Shown here: positions 35,949 through 44,396 of the stretch, in pieces
Layout of the letters: the number at the start of each line of letters is the position of its first letter
Numbering within the stretch: position 1 is the stretch's first letter
Assembly (NCBI RefSeq): GCF_900188005.1
Contig: NZ_FZNR01000003.1
Span: 434,001-498,000, forward strand
Length of the DNA stretch: 64,000 nt
Direction of reading: 5' to 3'
Origin: Actinoplanes regularis
Lineage (GTDB): Bacteria; Actinomycetota; Actinomycetes; Mycobacteriales; Micromonosporaceae
Translations under genes and position numbers: made by a program
The notes under the pieces: generated by a model
What the model saw: only the letters and a program-made list of their open reading frames with translations
The model's database searches: none
What the model was told of the DNA's origin: nothing

Positions 35949-36995
35949 TCAGCTGATGATGCGGCGGGCGGCGGCCATGTTGTTGAGCCAGTAGCCCTGG
36001 AGTTTGACGATTTTGACGACGTCGCCGGTTTTGGGGGCGTTGATGATGATGCCGTTGCCGAGGTACATGCCGACGTGGCGGGGGTGGGTGCGGGTGCCGA
36101 GGCTGCCGGGCAGGAAGATCAGGTCGCCGGGGAGTAGTTGGGTGGCGCTGGGTACGGGGATGCCGGCTCTGACCTGGTCGGTGGTGATGCGGGGGATGGT
36201 GATCCCTGCGGCGCGGTAGGACTGTTGCATCAGCGACGAGCAGTCGCAGTGTTTGTTGAGGTTGGTGCTGTGTGGGTCGGTGCAGCTGCCACCGAAGTGG
36301 TAGCTGGTGCCCAGTTGTGCGAGTGCCCAGCTGATGGCGGTGATGACCGGGACAGGGGTGCCTGCGGGGAGGGTGAATCCGTCGGGGAGTTGGTCGGCGA
36401 TGTCGCCGGGGATGTCGAGGCCGGTGTCGGCGGTGCAGGTGCCGTCGGCGTCGCCGAACACGGCGGCGAGGGTGGTGGCCAGGGGTTCCCATTTCGCGTA
36501 CGCGTTTGGGAAGGCGCTGCGCTGCACGGCCTGAGCTGCCTGGGTCAGGGGCATGGTTTCCCAGCCGTTGACCTTGTGTAGGGCCTGGTAGAACTTGGTT
36601 GAGGCGTACACCGGGTCGGTCAGCTGCGCGACGGTGCCCCAGCCTTGGCTGGGGCGTTGCTGGAAGAGGCCGATGCTGTCGTGGTCGACGGCGTTGGTGA
36701 GGTTGCGCAGGGTGCTCTCCTGCAGGGCGGTGGCGATCGCGATGATGCCGGCGCGATGCGGGAGGCCGAGGTCGGCGCCGACGCTGTAGATGATCCGGGC
36801 GTTGCTCTGCTGGGTGCTGTCGAGTCCTTCGACGGTGAGTTCGGGGGTGTCGTCACCGATCGTCGGCATCATGCAGGAGGTCGCCGCGGCGGGTTGCAGG
36901 GTGCTGGAGCCGCTGGCGACGAGCGGGATGGCGAGCAGCAGCATCGCTGGCAGGCCGGCGGCGAGTCCGATGCGTCGAGCTGACATCGCGGCCAT
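35949..36995 (-). CDS. Secreted NlpC/P60 hydrolase with lytic-transglycosylase-like region
   Basis: This protein of 348 residues has an N-terminal signal/anchor (about 8-38). Residues 80-180 resemble a goose-type/SLT-like muramidase region (ALQESTLRNL ... GLFQQRPSQGWGT), and residues 215-345 form an NlpC/P60 peptidase with C252 in HCDCSSLMQ, H307 in HPRHVGMYLG and an Asn-containing third site (INAPKTGD). It should open the cell wall for the transfer apparatus. The start ATG has GAGG at five bases. Its promoter carries the same operators as the transfer operon. Confidence 0.85.
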   Translation of the reverse strand: MAAMSARRIGLAAGLPAMLLLAIPLVASGSSTLQPAAATSCMMPTIGDDTPELTVEGLDSTQQSNARIIYSVGADLGLPHRAGIIAIATALQESTLRNLTNAVDHDSIGLFQQRPSQGWGTVAQLTDPVYASTKFYQALHKVNGWETMPLTQAAQAVQRSAFPNAYAKWEPLATTLAAVFGDADGTCTADTGLDIPGDIADQLPDGFTLPAGTPVPVITAISWALAQLGTSYHFGGSCTDPHSTNLNKHCDCSSLMQQSYRAAGITIPRITTDQVRAGIPVPSATQLLPGDLIFLPGSLGTRTHPRHVGMYLGNGIIINAPKTGDVVKIVKLQGYWLNNMAAARRIIS

Positions 36996-37033
36996 GGCGT
37001 CCTCATCTCTCGATGCGCGCCCACATCAAATGT

Positions 37034-37049
37034 GTCCGCTATAGCGGAC
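37034..37049. promoter_or_regulatory. Operator O1, perfect 16-bp palindrome
   Basis: GTCCGCTATAGCGGAC is a perfect palindrome, 39 bases upstream of the NlpC gene start and just downstream of its -10 element. It is one of five related sites on the element. Confidence 0.75.
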
Positions 37050-37066
37050 GGGGCACGTGTCCGAGC

Positions 37067-37108
37067 ACGGTACGCGATCACCGCGGCCGGCTGTCAACTA
37101 CAGCGGAC
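37067..37108 (-). promoter_or_regulatory. Promoter of the NlpC gene with operator O2 over the -35
   Basis: On the minus strand TTGACA (37097-37092), a 19-base spacer and TACCGT (37072-37067) form the core. Operator O2 (37093-37108, two mismatches to the palindrome) covers the -35. The arrangement is the same as at the transfer-operon promoter. Confidence 0.55.
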
Positions 37109-37120
37109 AACTGTGAGAGG

Positions 37121-37723
37121 TCAGGCAACGCCGAGGAAGGTGGCGGTCGCGACGAGGGCTCCGAGGGCGATCCCAGCGACGGCCTGTGCGCGGGTGTGGT
37201 GTCGCAGGGCGATCCGGGACCAGGCGACGGCCGCTGCCAGCGGCACGGCGAGGATGGCGGTGGGGCCGCAGGTGGCGATGAGCAGGGCGGTGGCTCCGGC
37301 CGCCACGGCGCTGTGGATGGAAATCTTCCAAGCGGTGGTGACCAGCATGAGCGCGGCCAGGGTGGTGAGCATGGCCGCGGTGATCGCGATAACCGTGCGG
37401 GGTGCTCCGGCGGTGGTCATGAGGGTGATGCCGAGTCCGACGCTGGCGCAGATCGCGGTGCCGATGGTGAGCCGGTGGGCGCGGGGGTGCAGGTGCCGGT
37501 CGGCGTAGCGGCCGGTGCGGGTTCCTGCGCGGATCAGGAGCAAGGGGATGATCGCGGCGAACACCATGGAGTACGCACCCCAGATCAAGCCCCTGGTACC
37601 GGCGCTGGCGGCGCCGCCGAGCAACGCCGTGGCGATGATCCAGTTTCGTGGTTGAAGGTGGTCGGTGACGGCTGCGGCGAGGTGGCGGTGGCTGGCGTTG
37701 CTGAGGCGAGCGGTGACCGTCAC
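37121..37723 (-). CDS. PAP2-like membrane protein
   Basis: This protein of 200 residues has about five to six transmembrane helices. The last part resembles the PAP2 phosphatase core: SIHSAVAAGATALLIA in place of the PSGH motif and WSRIALRHHTRAQAVAGIALG for the SR..H...D motif. Phosphatase activity is plausible but the first motif is degenerate. It overlaps the end of the MAB_1171c-like gene by four bases and so is the last gene of the regulator operon. Confidence 0.6.
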   Translation of the reverse strand: MTVTARLSNASHRHLAAAVTDHLQPRNWIIATALLGGAASAGTRGLIWGAYSMVFAAIIPLLLIRAGTRTGRYADRHLHPRAHRLTIGTAICASVGLGITLMTTAGAPRTVIAITAAMLTTLAALMLVTTAWKISIHSAVAAGATALLIATCGPTAILAVPLAAAVAWSRIALRHHTRAQAVAGIALGALVATATFLGVA

Positions 37724-38901
37724 GAGGTGGCTCGCACGGTGTTCATGCGTTGTGCGGCACGGATGACGGCAGGGTGCTCGAACGCGTTGGCGACGTGCCG
37801 TAGCCAGGCGAGTTCGGTGTCGAAGTCGTCGCCGCCGCTGAGCAGGTTGCGCGTTGTGGTCCCGGGTGCCGTGGCGTCCGGAGTGGCCTGTTGCCGATTG
37901 GCGAGCGCCATACGTAGCAGAGCTGCTTCGGCGGCCGCCTGCACCGGGATTCCGGACAGGTCGGCTTCGGAGAGCGCTTGGACGGCATGCGGGAGGTCGG
38001 TGTCGGTCCAGCCGCGCAGCATCAGCGCGGCGTCGCGGATCTCGCCTGCGCGGCGGACCACGCGCATGCGCAGGTCACGGGGGTCGGTGAGGTCAGTCAG
38101 TCGGCTGGGCCGGTCGAGGACGATCTGGGGTGCGGCGGCGGTGACCGCGCCCCACAGCGGCCGCAACTGGTGCAGGGCCAGCCAGTGCCGGTAGTGGCGG
38201 CCGGTGAGTTCGGCGGCGGGCAGGCTGCACCCGATGACGATGAGCAGGATCGCCAGGTATTTCATGGCGTCGGAGACCGCGATCCAGGGGTCGTCGCCGC
38301 CGGGGAGGGTGCCGACCAGCCGGGTCAGGACAAAGGCGATGCGGTAGCCGGCGTAGGCGGCGCCAAGCCCGGAGCCGGTGGCCAGCACGGTCAGCCCGAT
38401 CCGCAGCATCCGGTGCGCGCTGTCGCGGGCCTGCCAGAACCGGACGGTCGCGGCGGCCATGGCGGTGCACAGGTAACTGAAGAACACCAGCAGATAGACA
38501 CTGGGCATCAGCTGCCCGGCGGCGTTGTCCATGAAGTCGGAGGATCCGATGCTGGGCATCATCGCGAAGATGATGCTGAGGGCTACCGCGGTGACCGCGG
38601 CGGCCAGCTGATATCGGCCGATCCGGGGGCGTTCGTGGTCGCGACTGGTGAGGCCGGTGACGAACCCCAGGACGGCAGCGCAGGAGACCAAGCCGGCGTA
38701 GTGCTTGAGCAGCAGGCTCAGCCCGGAGATCCCAGTGCCGGTGTCGATGACGTTTTCGACGCCGTTCACGCGCAGGGTCATGGCCATGGCCATGGCGGCG
38801 AACGCGACCCAGAGCGAGCGTTTGCGGCGGCTCTCCCGCACAGTCGGCACCCGCCACAGCGTGATCACCCACAGCGCGATCGTGACGATCAGGCTAGTCA
38901 T
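37720..38901 (-). CDS. MAB_1171c-family putative transporter
   Basis: This protein of 393 residues has seven to eight transmembrane helices in residues 1-240 and a soluble helical C-terminal domain (about 245-393) with DLRMRVVRRAGEIRDAALMLRGW, fitting the MAB_1171c family. In actinobacteria such genes commonly follow an XRE regulator and an IrrE-like protein, as here. The transport substrate is unknown. It overlaps the IrrE-like gene by eight bases. Confidence 0.75.
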   Translation of the reverse strand: MTSLIVTIALWVITLWRVPTVRESRRKRSLWVAFAAMAMAMTLRVNGVENVIDTGTGISGLSLLLKHYAGLVSCAAVLGFVTGLTSRDHERPRIGRYQLAAAVTAVALSIIFAMMPSIGSSDFMDNAAGQLMPSVYLLVFFSYLCTAMAAATVRFWQARDSAHRMLRIGLTVLATGSGLGAAYAGYRIAFVLTRLVGTLPGGDDPWIAVSDAMKYLAILLIVIGCSLPAAELTGRHYRHWLALHQLRPLWGAVTAAAPQIVLDRPSRLTDLTDPRDLRMRVVRRAGEIRDAALMLRGWTDTDLPHAVQALSEADLSGIPVQAAAEAALLRMALANRQQATPDATAPGTTTRNLLSGGDDFDTELAWLRHVANAFEHPAVIRAAQRMNTVRATS

Positions 38902-39418
38902 GGCTGGTCACCCCGCGGGGGTCGGCGAGCACGTCCGACAGCCGGCCGGTCGGGGTGCCGTTGCCGGCGTGGTGGCTGCTGGGCAGGCGCGCTGCCCGGT
39001 CCAGGATCATTGACGCGAGCACCTCGGCCTGGCGTTCGTCGTCGGTGTCGTAGACTTGGCGGCTGAGCATCCGCCGGATGAGCGCGGGACCCAGGTCGGG
39101 GAACACGTCGTCGGCGAGGTCCTCGGGGGCGCCGTGGTGATCCAGCAGCAGGTGCGCGATCTCGTGGCAGCCGATCAGGTCGCGGTGCCAGCCACTGGTC
39201 TGCGCCTCCAGGAACACATGATCGCTGTCGTCGGTGCCGATGTAGAGCCCGTACGCGTGCTCCGGGCTGGCCGGGAACGGCAAATCGTGCAGGTACAGCG
39301 GCCGGCCACGGCGCTCGGCCACGGCATCGCAGAACTTCTCCAGGTTGAACGGCTGCGGGATGTCGAGCCCGTCGAGACGCCGTTCACAAGCTGCGCGCAG
39401 GCGGCGCAGAGCAGTCAT
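38894..39418 (-). CDS. IrrE/ImmA-type metallopeptidase
   Basis: This protein of 174 residues has zinc site HEIAH at residues 85-89 (CHEIAHLLLDHHG), followed by a helical tail. ImmA-type proteases cleave the repressor of conjugative elements such as ICEBs1; here the gene lies just downstream of an EspR-like regulator, suggesting an equivalent switch (inference). ATG 39418 has a purine-rich GGGGGAAG upstream. Two inverted copies of an 11-bp motif (39431-39441, 39493-39503) precede it. Confidence 0.8.
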   Translation of the reverse strand: MTALRRLRAACERRLDGLDIPQPFNLEKFCDAVAERRGRPLYLHDLPFPASPEHAYGLYIGTDDSDHVFLEAQTSGWHRDLIGCHEIAHLLLDHHGAPEDLADDVFPDLGPALIRRMLSRQVYDTDDERQAEVLASMILDRAARLPSSHHAGNGTPTGRLSDVLADPRGVTSHD

Positions 39419-39625
39419 GCGACTTCCCCCGTGACAGTGACGTGCCCGGGTCGCATTAAGGACGAGAACCAACCCGGAGAGTGAGGTGAGAAGTCACTGT
39501 AACGACGGCTGCACGAAAGGAAAATGCCTGTTCAAGGGCTCTGTGATCATCGTCCCTGCGTGCCGAGTGCAGACACTTTATGTGAGCGCTAAACGGTATG
39601 AAACCGGAAACTGTGGTGATGCGGA

Positions 39626-40090
39626 CTAATCGTCCGAAAGACCTTCGAAGCGGCGCGCGTTCTCAATGACCGCCAGGACGGCCCGCAGGCTCTCGCTCGA
39701 CAGTCCGGCGGCGCGCTGCGCTACCCGCCGGACTCCGGCGTCGCGCATCGCCACGAGGGCCTCCAGTTGCTGTCCGATGCGGCTGGCCTCTTCGTCCGGG
39801 GCGAAGTAGCTGAGCGGAACTTCGAAGAACGCCGCAATCGCGGCGAGCACCTTGTGGCCGGGGTTGGCGCTCTTCCCGTTGCGCAGCTGGGACAGGTAGG
39901 TCCGCGACACCACGTCCTCGCCGGCCTTTTCGTTGATGCCCGCGGCCGCCTCGCGCAGCGTGTACGGCTTGCGTCCCTTCGGGTGCACCTTTTCGAACAG
40001 ATGGTTCAGGCGCTGGGCCAGCACGCCGTCGGCGAGATCGCCGGTCGGTGCGGGCGCGAGAGCGTCGTCGGGCATGAGCCCATCATCCAC
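39626..40090 (-). CDS. EspR-like XRE regulator of the element
   Basis: This protein of 154 residues resembles mycobacterial EspR along its length. RLNHLFEKVHPKGRKPYTLREAA and RTYLSQLRNGKSANPGHKVLAAIAAFFEVPLSYF form the HTH part, and QLEALVAMRDAGVRRVAQRAAGLSSESLRAVLAVI forms the C-terminal dimerisation part. The start is GTG 40090 or ATG 40075; neither has a strong ribosome site. Operator O3 directly abuts the start and O4/O5 lie in the spacer with the transfer operon, so it probably represses itself and transfer. Confidence 0.85.
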   Translation of the reverse strand: MDDGLMPDDALAPAPTGDLADGVLAQRLNHLFEKVHPKGRKPYTLREAAAGINEKAGEDVVSRTYLSQLRNGKSANPGHKVLAAIAAFFEVPLSYFAPDEEASRIGQQLEALVAMRDAGVRRVAQRAAGLSSESLRAVLAVIENARRFEGLSDD

Positions 40091-40091
40091 C

Positions 40092-40107
40092 GTCCGCGTA
40101 GGCGGAC
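40092..40107. promoter_or_regulatory. Operator O3 at the start of the regulator gene
   Basis: GTCCGCGTAGGCGGAC keeps both 6-base arms of the palindrome (GTCCGC / GCGGAC). It lies immediately upstream of the regulator's start codon, consistent with autoregulation. Confidence 0.7.
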
Positions 40108-40133
40108 ACCATACCCGCCGAGTCGCTATTTTC

Positions 40134-40175
40134 GTCCGCTGCAGTTGACAGTCGGCCTTCGGTGGGATCTATCGT
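40134..40175 (+). promoter_or_regulatory. Promoter of the transfer operon with operator O4 over the -35
   Basis: O4 (GTCCGCTGCAGTTGAC, 40134-40149) overlaps TTGACA (40145-40150). After a 19-base spacer comes TATCGT (40170-40175). The layout and even the bases after the -35 (GYCGGCC) match the NlpC promoter. Confidence 0.6.
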
Positions 40176-40184
40176 GACGGCGCC

Positions 40185-40200
40185 GTCCGCTACAGCGGAC
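40185..40200. promoter_or_regulatory. Operator O5 downstream of the transfer promoter
   Basis: GTCCGCTACAGCGGAC differs from O1 in one central base. It lies about ten bases after the -10 element and 57 bases before the first transfer gene, where a bound repressor would block transcription. Confidence 0.75.
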
Positions 40201-40256
40201 AGTTTCTGTGGCGGCGGCAACCCTTTCTTGCCGTCGTGCTGCCAAGGAGTGCCTCC

Positions 40257-40553
40257 GTGTCCACAGCCCTGCTCATCTCCGTCCTCGCTGATGTCCCGAA
40301 CCCCGCGCCGGTCGACCCGACCAAGGGTGCCCAGGCCATCACGAACCTGTTCGCTTACGCGAAATGGGGTGTGCTCGCCGGGCTGGGCCTCGCGGCCCTG
40401 ACCGGTGTCGGCTTCATGGGCTGGGGCAAGCTGTCCGACCGCCCCGACGCCGCCCACAAGGGCAAGGTCACCGTGCTGTGGTGCATCGCCGGGGCCCTGG
40501 GCGCCGCGGTGATCATCCCGATGATCAACTCCGTCTTCGCCACCGCGAGCTGA
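40257..40553 (+). CDS. Pilin-like small membrane protein (VirB2/DUF6112 type)
   Basis: This protein of 98 residues has two hydrophobic helices (about 38-56 and 73-92) separated by a short charged loop (KLSDRPDAAHKGK), the plan of VirB2/TrbC pilins and of DUF6112 proteins in actinobacterial conjugation operons. GTG 40257 is chosen because AAGGAG lies seven bases upstream. It is the first gene of the transfer operon and would form the mating channel or pilus subunit (inference). Confidence 0.75.
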   Translation: MSTALLISVLADVPNPAPVDPTKGAQAITNLFAYAKWGVLAGLGLAALTGVGFMGWGKLSDRPDAAHKGKVTVLWCIAGALGAAVIIPMINSVFATAS

Positions 40554-40566
40554 GCCGGAACTCGCG

Positions 40567-41313
40567 ATGGACAACACCTTCCTCGCCGCACCCAACCGGC
40601 GATGGCTATGGGCCTCGACCGTGGCGGCAGTCGTAACACTGACCGCCATCGGCCTGGTGATACGGCACACCGGCCCACCGACAGCAGAACCCCCGCCCCC
40701 GGCCATTCCAGCCGTCACGCAGACCGGTAGCCCGTCGCCCGCGGCGACCTTCCCGAGTCCCATTGGCTCCGCGGCCCCGATCGCACCGCTGCTGCGGCTC
40801 GTGGCGGGCAGCCGCACCGTCGGCGGCGTCCGGGTCGGCTACCCGCACACCCAGGCCGGGGCGGTCTCGGCCGCGATCGAGTACGTCACCCAGGCCACCT
40901 CGAACCTGGACCTGCAACGGGCCGTCACGATCGGCGAGACGATCACGGACGGCTCCTACGGCCCCTCGGACGTCTTCGCTGAAGGCCCGATGAGCATCCG
41001 CAAAGCCCTCGGCGTCGCGACCACCGGCCCGGTACCGGCCGGCGCATCCGTGGTGACCAGCCCGGCCGCCTACCAGGTCCGTGACGCGAGCCGCGACTCC
41101 GTGACCGTTTTGGTGCTGGCCTACCTGACCGTACGCAGCCAGAACAGCGGGATCCGCTCGCAGGTCGCGGTCTTCCCGATCCAGCTGGTCTGGTCGGACG
41201 GCGACTGGAAGGACACCAAACGCGCCGACTCGGCGCCGGACTACGCCCAGTTGCGCACCCAGCCCGGCACCCCCGAGGCTGCTGCCGCCGGATGGCAGGA
41301 GTTCCTCCAATGA
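40567..41313 (+). CDS. VirB8/TcpC-like conjugation protein
   Basis: This protein of 248 residues has one N-terminal transmembrane helix (about 13-33), a Pro/Ser-rich linker and a folded domain (about 75-245) with paired halves typical of TcpC/VirB8-like subunits (for example YVTQATSNLDLQRAVTIGETI and WSDGDWKDTKRADSAPDYAQL). It is likely an inner-membrane/periplasm-equivalent core component of the transfer channel. It follows the pilin-like gene by 13 bases. Confidence 0.7.
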   Translation: MDNTFLAAPNRRWLWASTVAAVVTLTAIGLVIRHTGPPTAEPPPPAIPAVTQTGSPSPAATFPSPIGSAAPIAPLLRLVAGSRTVGGVRVGYPHTQAGAVSAAIEYVTQATSNLDLQRAVTIGETITDGSYGPSDVFAEGPMSIRKALGVATTGPVPAGASVVTSPAAYQVRDASRDSVTVLVLAYLTVRSQNSGIRSQVAVFPIQLVWSDGDWKDTKRADSAPDYAQLRTQPGTPEAAAAGWQEFLQ

Positions 41314-41319
41314 CCCGCC

Positions 41320-42858
41320 GTGTCCATGGCAGCCGCACCAACTGCTGCCTACACCGGAATGGGGCCGAGCGGGCGAGGTGCCGCGATGGCATGTAACTAC
41401 CTCAAAGACCCGCTCGGCTGCGCGGCCTCCGACACGATCGGGGCCGCGGCGAAGTCGGCCTGGGACGCGGTCTGCGCCAGCTTCGCCGAAGCGGCCGTCA
41501 ACTTGCTGGAAGCGTTCGCGAAAGCGTTCGTCGCGTTCCCTCCGGTAGACGTCACCAGCGGCGGCATCCGCTCGGTCTACGGCCTGTCGCTGGGTGTCGC
41601 CGCCGTGGTCACCGGCCTGGTCGCCCTGCTGCAGATCGGCCGGACGGCGTTCACCCACGAAGGCGCCGCAGCAGCACGCGCCTTCATCGGCGTCGGCAAG
41701 ATTCTGGTCGCGTTCGTGACCACCCTGACCGTGGCCGGCACCTCGCTGCTGGCCGCCGATGAACTCACCGTCTGGATCATCGAGCGTTCATTCGGCGACG
41801 CCGACGGACTACGCGCCAAGCTGGCCGGGCTTACTCGGTTGTCACCAGCGCTTTCCTCGACGCTGCTGCTGATCATCTCGCTGGTCTGCATCGTCCTGGT
41901 GGTCATCCTGTGGTTCCAGATGCTGGCCCGAAACGCGGCCACCGCCGCCATGATCGCCACTGCGCCGATCGCCGCTGCCGGCATGGCCTCGGAAACCACC
42001 AAGCAGTGGTTCTCCGACCTGGTGTGGGCGGTCGTGCGGCTGATCGTCCTCAAACCGGTGATCGCAATGGTCTTCGCGGTCGGTTTCGGGCTACTCGGCA
42101 ACTCCGAAAGCGAGGACCTCATCTCGCTGCTGACCGGCATGACGGTGCTGCTGATCGCGGTCCTGGCCTGGCCGGCCATCGGCCGATTCTTCACCTTCGC
42201 CCGATCGCACGTCGGTGGCCCCACCGGGCTCGCGGCCCTGATCGGCGCCGGCGCCAACGCCACCAACGCCGGACCGGGCATACCGCCCGGAGACTTCAGC
42301 CAGCAAGCCGAGGCCCGCACCATGACCACGATGGCCGGTCGCGGCACCCCAGCCGCCGACGGCGGCGGTGGCGCTGCCGGTGGATCAGCGGCAGCCATCC
42401 CGATGCTGGGCATCGGACTCGCCCTGGCACAGCGCGCCGCGAACGCCCTGGTCGGGCAGTCCGAACAGATGGCCGGGCACGCCGGATTGTCGGGCGTGAA
42501 CCCGCACGCGCAACCAGCAGGACATCCCCGATATCCGGCACCAGGGATCATCCCGACCTCACGTACTCCCAACGGCATGCCACCGCAGAGCGCCGGCCAG
42601 CTACCGCCTGTGTCACCGCCAGCCCCAGCACTCTCGGCGGCAATGACCTCCCGCGCTGCTCCGGCCGAGCCGCCGTTGCCGGCCGCACCCCTGCCTACTA
42701 CGCCACCCTCCCCGACTCCGAGCTCGTCGATCTTGGAGTCCCCGGCGGCTGAGTCTGAGTTCCCTGCGGCGATGCCGTCGTCCAGCCCGCCGCCACCCGC
42801 ACCGATGCCACCTCACCCGGTGGCCCCGCACGATCCGCAAGGAGACACCCCGGCATGA
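41320..42858 (+). CDS. VirB6/TrbL-like polytopic conjugation protein
   Basis: This protein of 512 residues has six to seven transmembrane helices (about 85-330), including the long hydrophobic helix SSTLLLIISLVCIVLVVILW and IATAPIAAAGMASETTKQWFSDLVWAVVRLIVLKPVIA, the typical TrbL/VirB6 core. A disordered Pro/Ala tail (about 375-512) follows. It starts at GTG 41320 (ATG 41326 possible). The end overlaps the next ATG by four bases. Confidence 0.82.
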   Translation: MSMAAAPTAAYTGMGPSGRGAAMACNYLKDPLGCAASDTIGAAAKSAWDAVCASFAEAAVNLLEAFAKAFVAFPPVDVTSGGIRSVYGLSLGVAAVVTGLVALLQIGRTAFTHEGAAAARAFIGVGKILVAFVTTLTVAGTSLLAADELTVWIIERSFGDADGLRAKLAGLTRLSPALSSTLLLIISLVCIVLVVILWFQMLARNAATAAMIATAPIAAAGMASETTKQWFSDLVWAVVRLIVLKPVIAMVFAVGFGLLGNSESEDLISLLTGMTVLLIAVLAWPAIGRFFTFARSHVGGPTGLAALIGAGANATNAGPGIPPGDFSQQAEARTMTTMAGRGTPAADGGGGAAGGSAAAIPMLGIGLALAQRAANALVGQSEQMAGHAGLSGVNPHAQPAGHPRYPAPGIIPTSRTPNGMPPQSAGQLPPVSPPAPALSAAMTSRAAPAEPPLPAAPLPTTPPSPTPSSSILESPAAESEFPAAMPSSSPPPPAPMPPHPVAPHDPQGDTPA

Positions 42859-44396
42859 GCTCGGCAACCCGCGACCGGCCACGCACGTATTTCGGCTGGC
42901 AACACGACAAGGTCAACTTCCTGTACAGCCTCAGCGGCCAACGCTTCGCGATGCTGACCGCGGCGATCCTGCTGGTCGCCTGGCCGCTGGCCATGGCCAA
43001 CATGCGCATGGCCCTGATCCTCGGACCGATCGGCGTGGTGCTCGCGATCCTGGCATTCCTGCGCATCGCCGGACGCACCGTCGACGAATGGCTGACCGCC
43101 TGCCTCTCCTACGGCATCGGCCGGCTCAATAACCAGCACAAGTTCGCCAGCGGCGCCTTCGCCCCACCGGCTAAAAACAGCGCCCCGGACGCGCCCCGCC
43201 CCGCCGACCTGCCCGGCATCCTGGCCCCGCTGACCATCCTGGAAGCGGCCATGCCCGGCGGCGGACCGCTGGCTGTCTCCCACCACCGGCTCGACCGGAC
43301 CTACACCGCTGTGGCCCGGGTCCGCTTCCCGGGCATCGGGCTGGTCGACAGCAGCCGCCGCGAGCAGCGGGTCGCCGGCTGGGGCACGCTGCTGGCTGGG
43401 CTGTGTACCGAGGGCAACGTCATCACCCGCGTACAGGCGTTGCAACGGCTGGTGCCCGAGTCCGGGGCGGTCCTGCGCCGCTGGGATCGCGATCACACCG
43501 TCGACGGCAGCCCCGAGCTGGCCGACCGGATCACCGCCGGGCTGCTCGGCTCTGCCACCCTGGCCACCAGCGACCGTGAGGCATACCTGGCGTTCACCAT
43601 GGACGGCCGCCGCGCCGCTCGCGTGATCAAGCAGGCCGGTGGCGGCAGCGTCGGAGCGGCCACCGTCCTGACCCGGCAGCTGCGGTCCCTGCAAGGCGCC
43701 GTCTCCGGCGCCGATCTGCAGGTCGAGTGGCTCGGCCCGCGCGAGCTGGCCGCGGTCATCCGTACCGCGTTCGATCCGCACTCCGCGCGGACCGTGGCCG
43801 AGCGCCGCGCGGCGGCAGCCGCGCCTACTGCCTCCGGCGACGGGCTGCTGGCTGGTGTCGACCCGGCTCTGGCCGGTCCGGCGGCTGCCGAGGCCAAGCC
43901 CGGCTGCTACGTGCACGACGGTGGCCTGTCCGCGACGTTCTGGGTGCACAACTGGCCGCGCAATGAGGTGTACGCGACGGTCCTGGCGCCGCTGCTGGGC
44001 GAGGGCCACCACCGGCGCGCGTTCTCCTTCTACGTCGCACCGCTGGGCCCCCGGCAGGCCGAACGGCAGGTCATGCAGGAACGCACCGCGCGCAGTGTCG
44101 CGGTCCGGATGCGGCAGAAGACCGGCCAGATCGTGCCCGAACACGAGCGCCTCGCCCTCGACCGGGTCCAGGCCCAAGACGCCGAACGCGCCGCCGGGCA
44201 CGGCCTGGGCACCTTCGCCGCGTACGTCACAGTGACCGTCACCGACCAGGCCGACCTCGAGGACGCCTGCGCGGCGCTGGAAGCCGACGCCGCCGCCGCG
44301 CGCATCGAGCTGCGCCGGATGTGGTTCGCCCAGGACATCGGGTTCGCTGTCTCCGCCCTGCCGCTCGGGTTCGGCCTGCCGAAGACGCGGTGGTGA
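42855..44396 (+). CDS. SCO6880-family conjugation protein
   Basis: This protein of 513 residues starts with the family pattern RTYFGWQHDKVNFLYSLSGQR. It has two transmembrane helices (about 30-75) and then a large soluble domain. Proteins of this type occur between VirB6- and VirB4-like genes in actinobacterial ICEs and look like a VirB3 plus VirB4-N-terminal part split from the ATPase. The ATG overlaps the VirB6 stop (ATGA) and the stop overlaps the ATPase ATG (TGATG). Confidence 0.78.
   Translation: MSSATRDRPRTYFGWQHDKVNFLYSLSGQRFAMLTAAILLVAWPLAMANMRMALILGPIGVVLAILAFLRIAGRTVDEWLTACLSYGIGRLNNQHKFASGAFAPPAKNSAPDAPRPADLPGILAPLTILEAAMPGGGPLAVSHHRLDRTYTAVARVRFPGIGLVDSSRREQRVAGWGTLLAGLCTEGNVITRVQALQRLVPESGAVLRRWDRDHTVDGSPELADRITAGLLGSATLATSDREAYLAFTMDGRRAARVIKQAGGGSVGAATVLTRQLRSLQGAVSGADLQVEWLGPRELAAVIRTAFDPHSARTVAERRAAAAAPTASGDGLLAGVDPALAGPAAAEAKPGCYVHDGGLSATFWVHNWPRNEVYATVLAPLLGEGHHRRAFSFYVAPLGPRQAERQVMQERTARSVAVRMRQKTGQIVPEHERLALDRVQAQDAERAAGHGLGTFAAYVTVTVTDQADLEDACAALEADAAAARIELRRMWFAQDIGFAVSALPLGFGLPKTRW

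Noticed and set aside
40092..40200. Operators as replication iterons
   Set aside because: The sites are palindromic, placed over promoter elements on both sides of a regulator gene, and no replication initiator gene is present.
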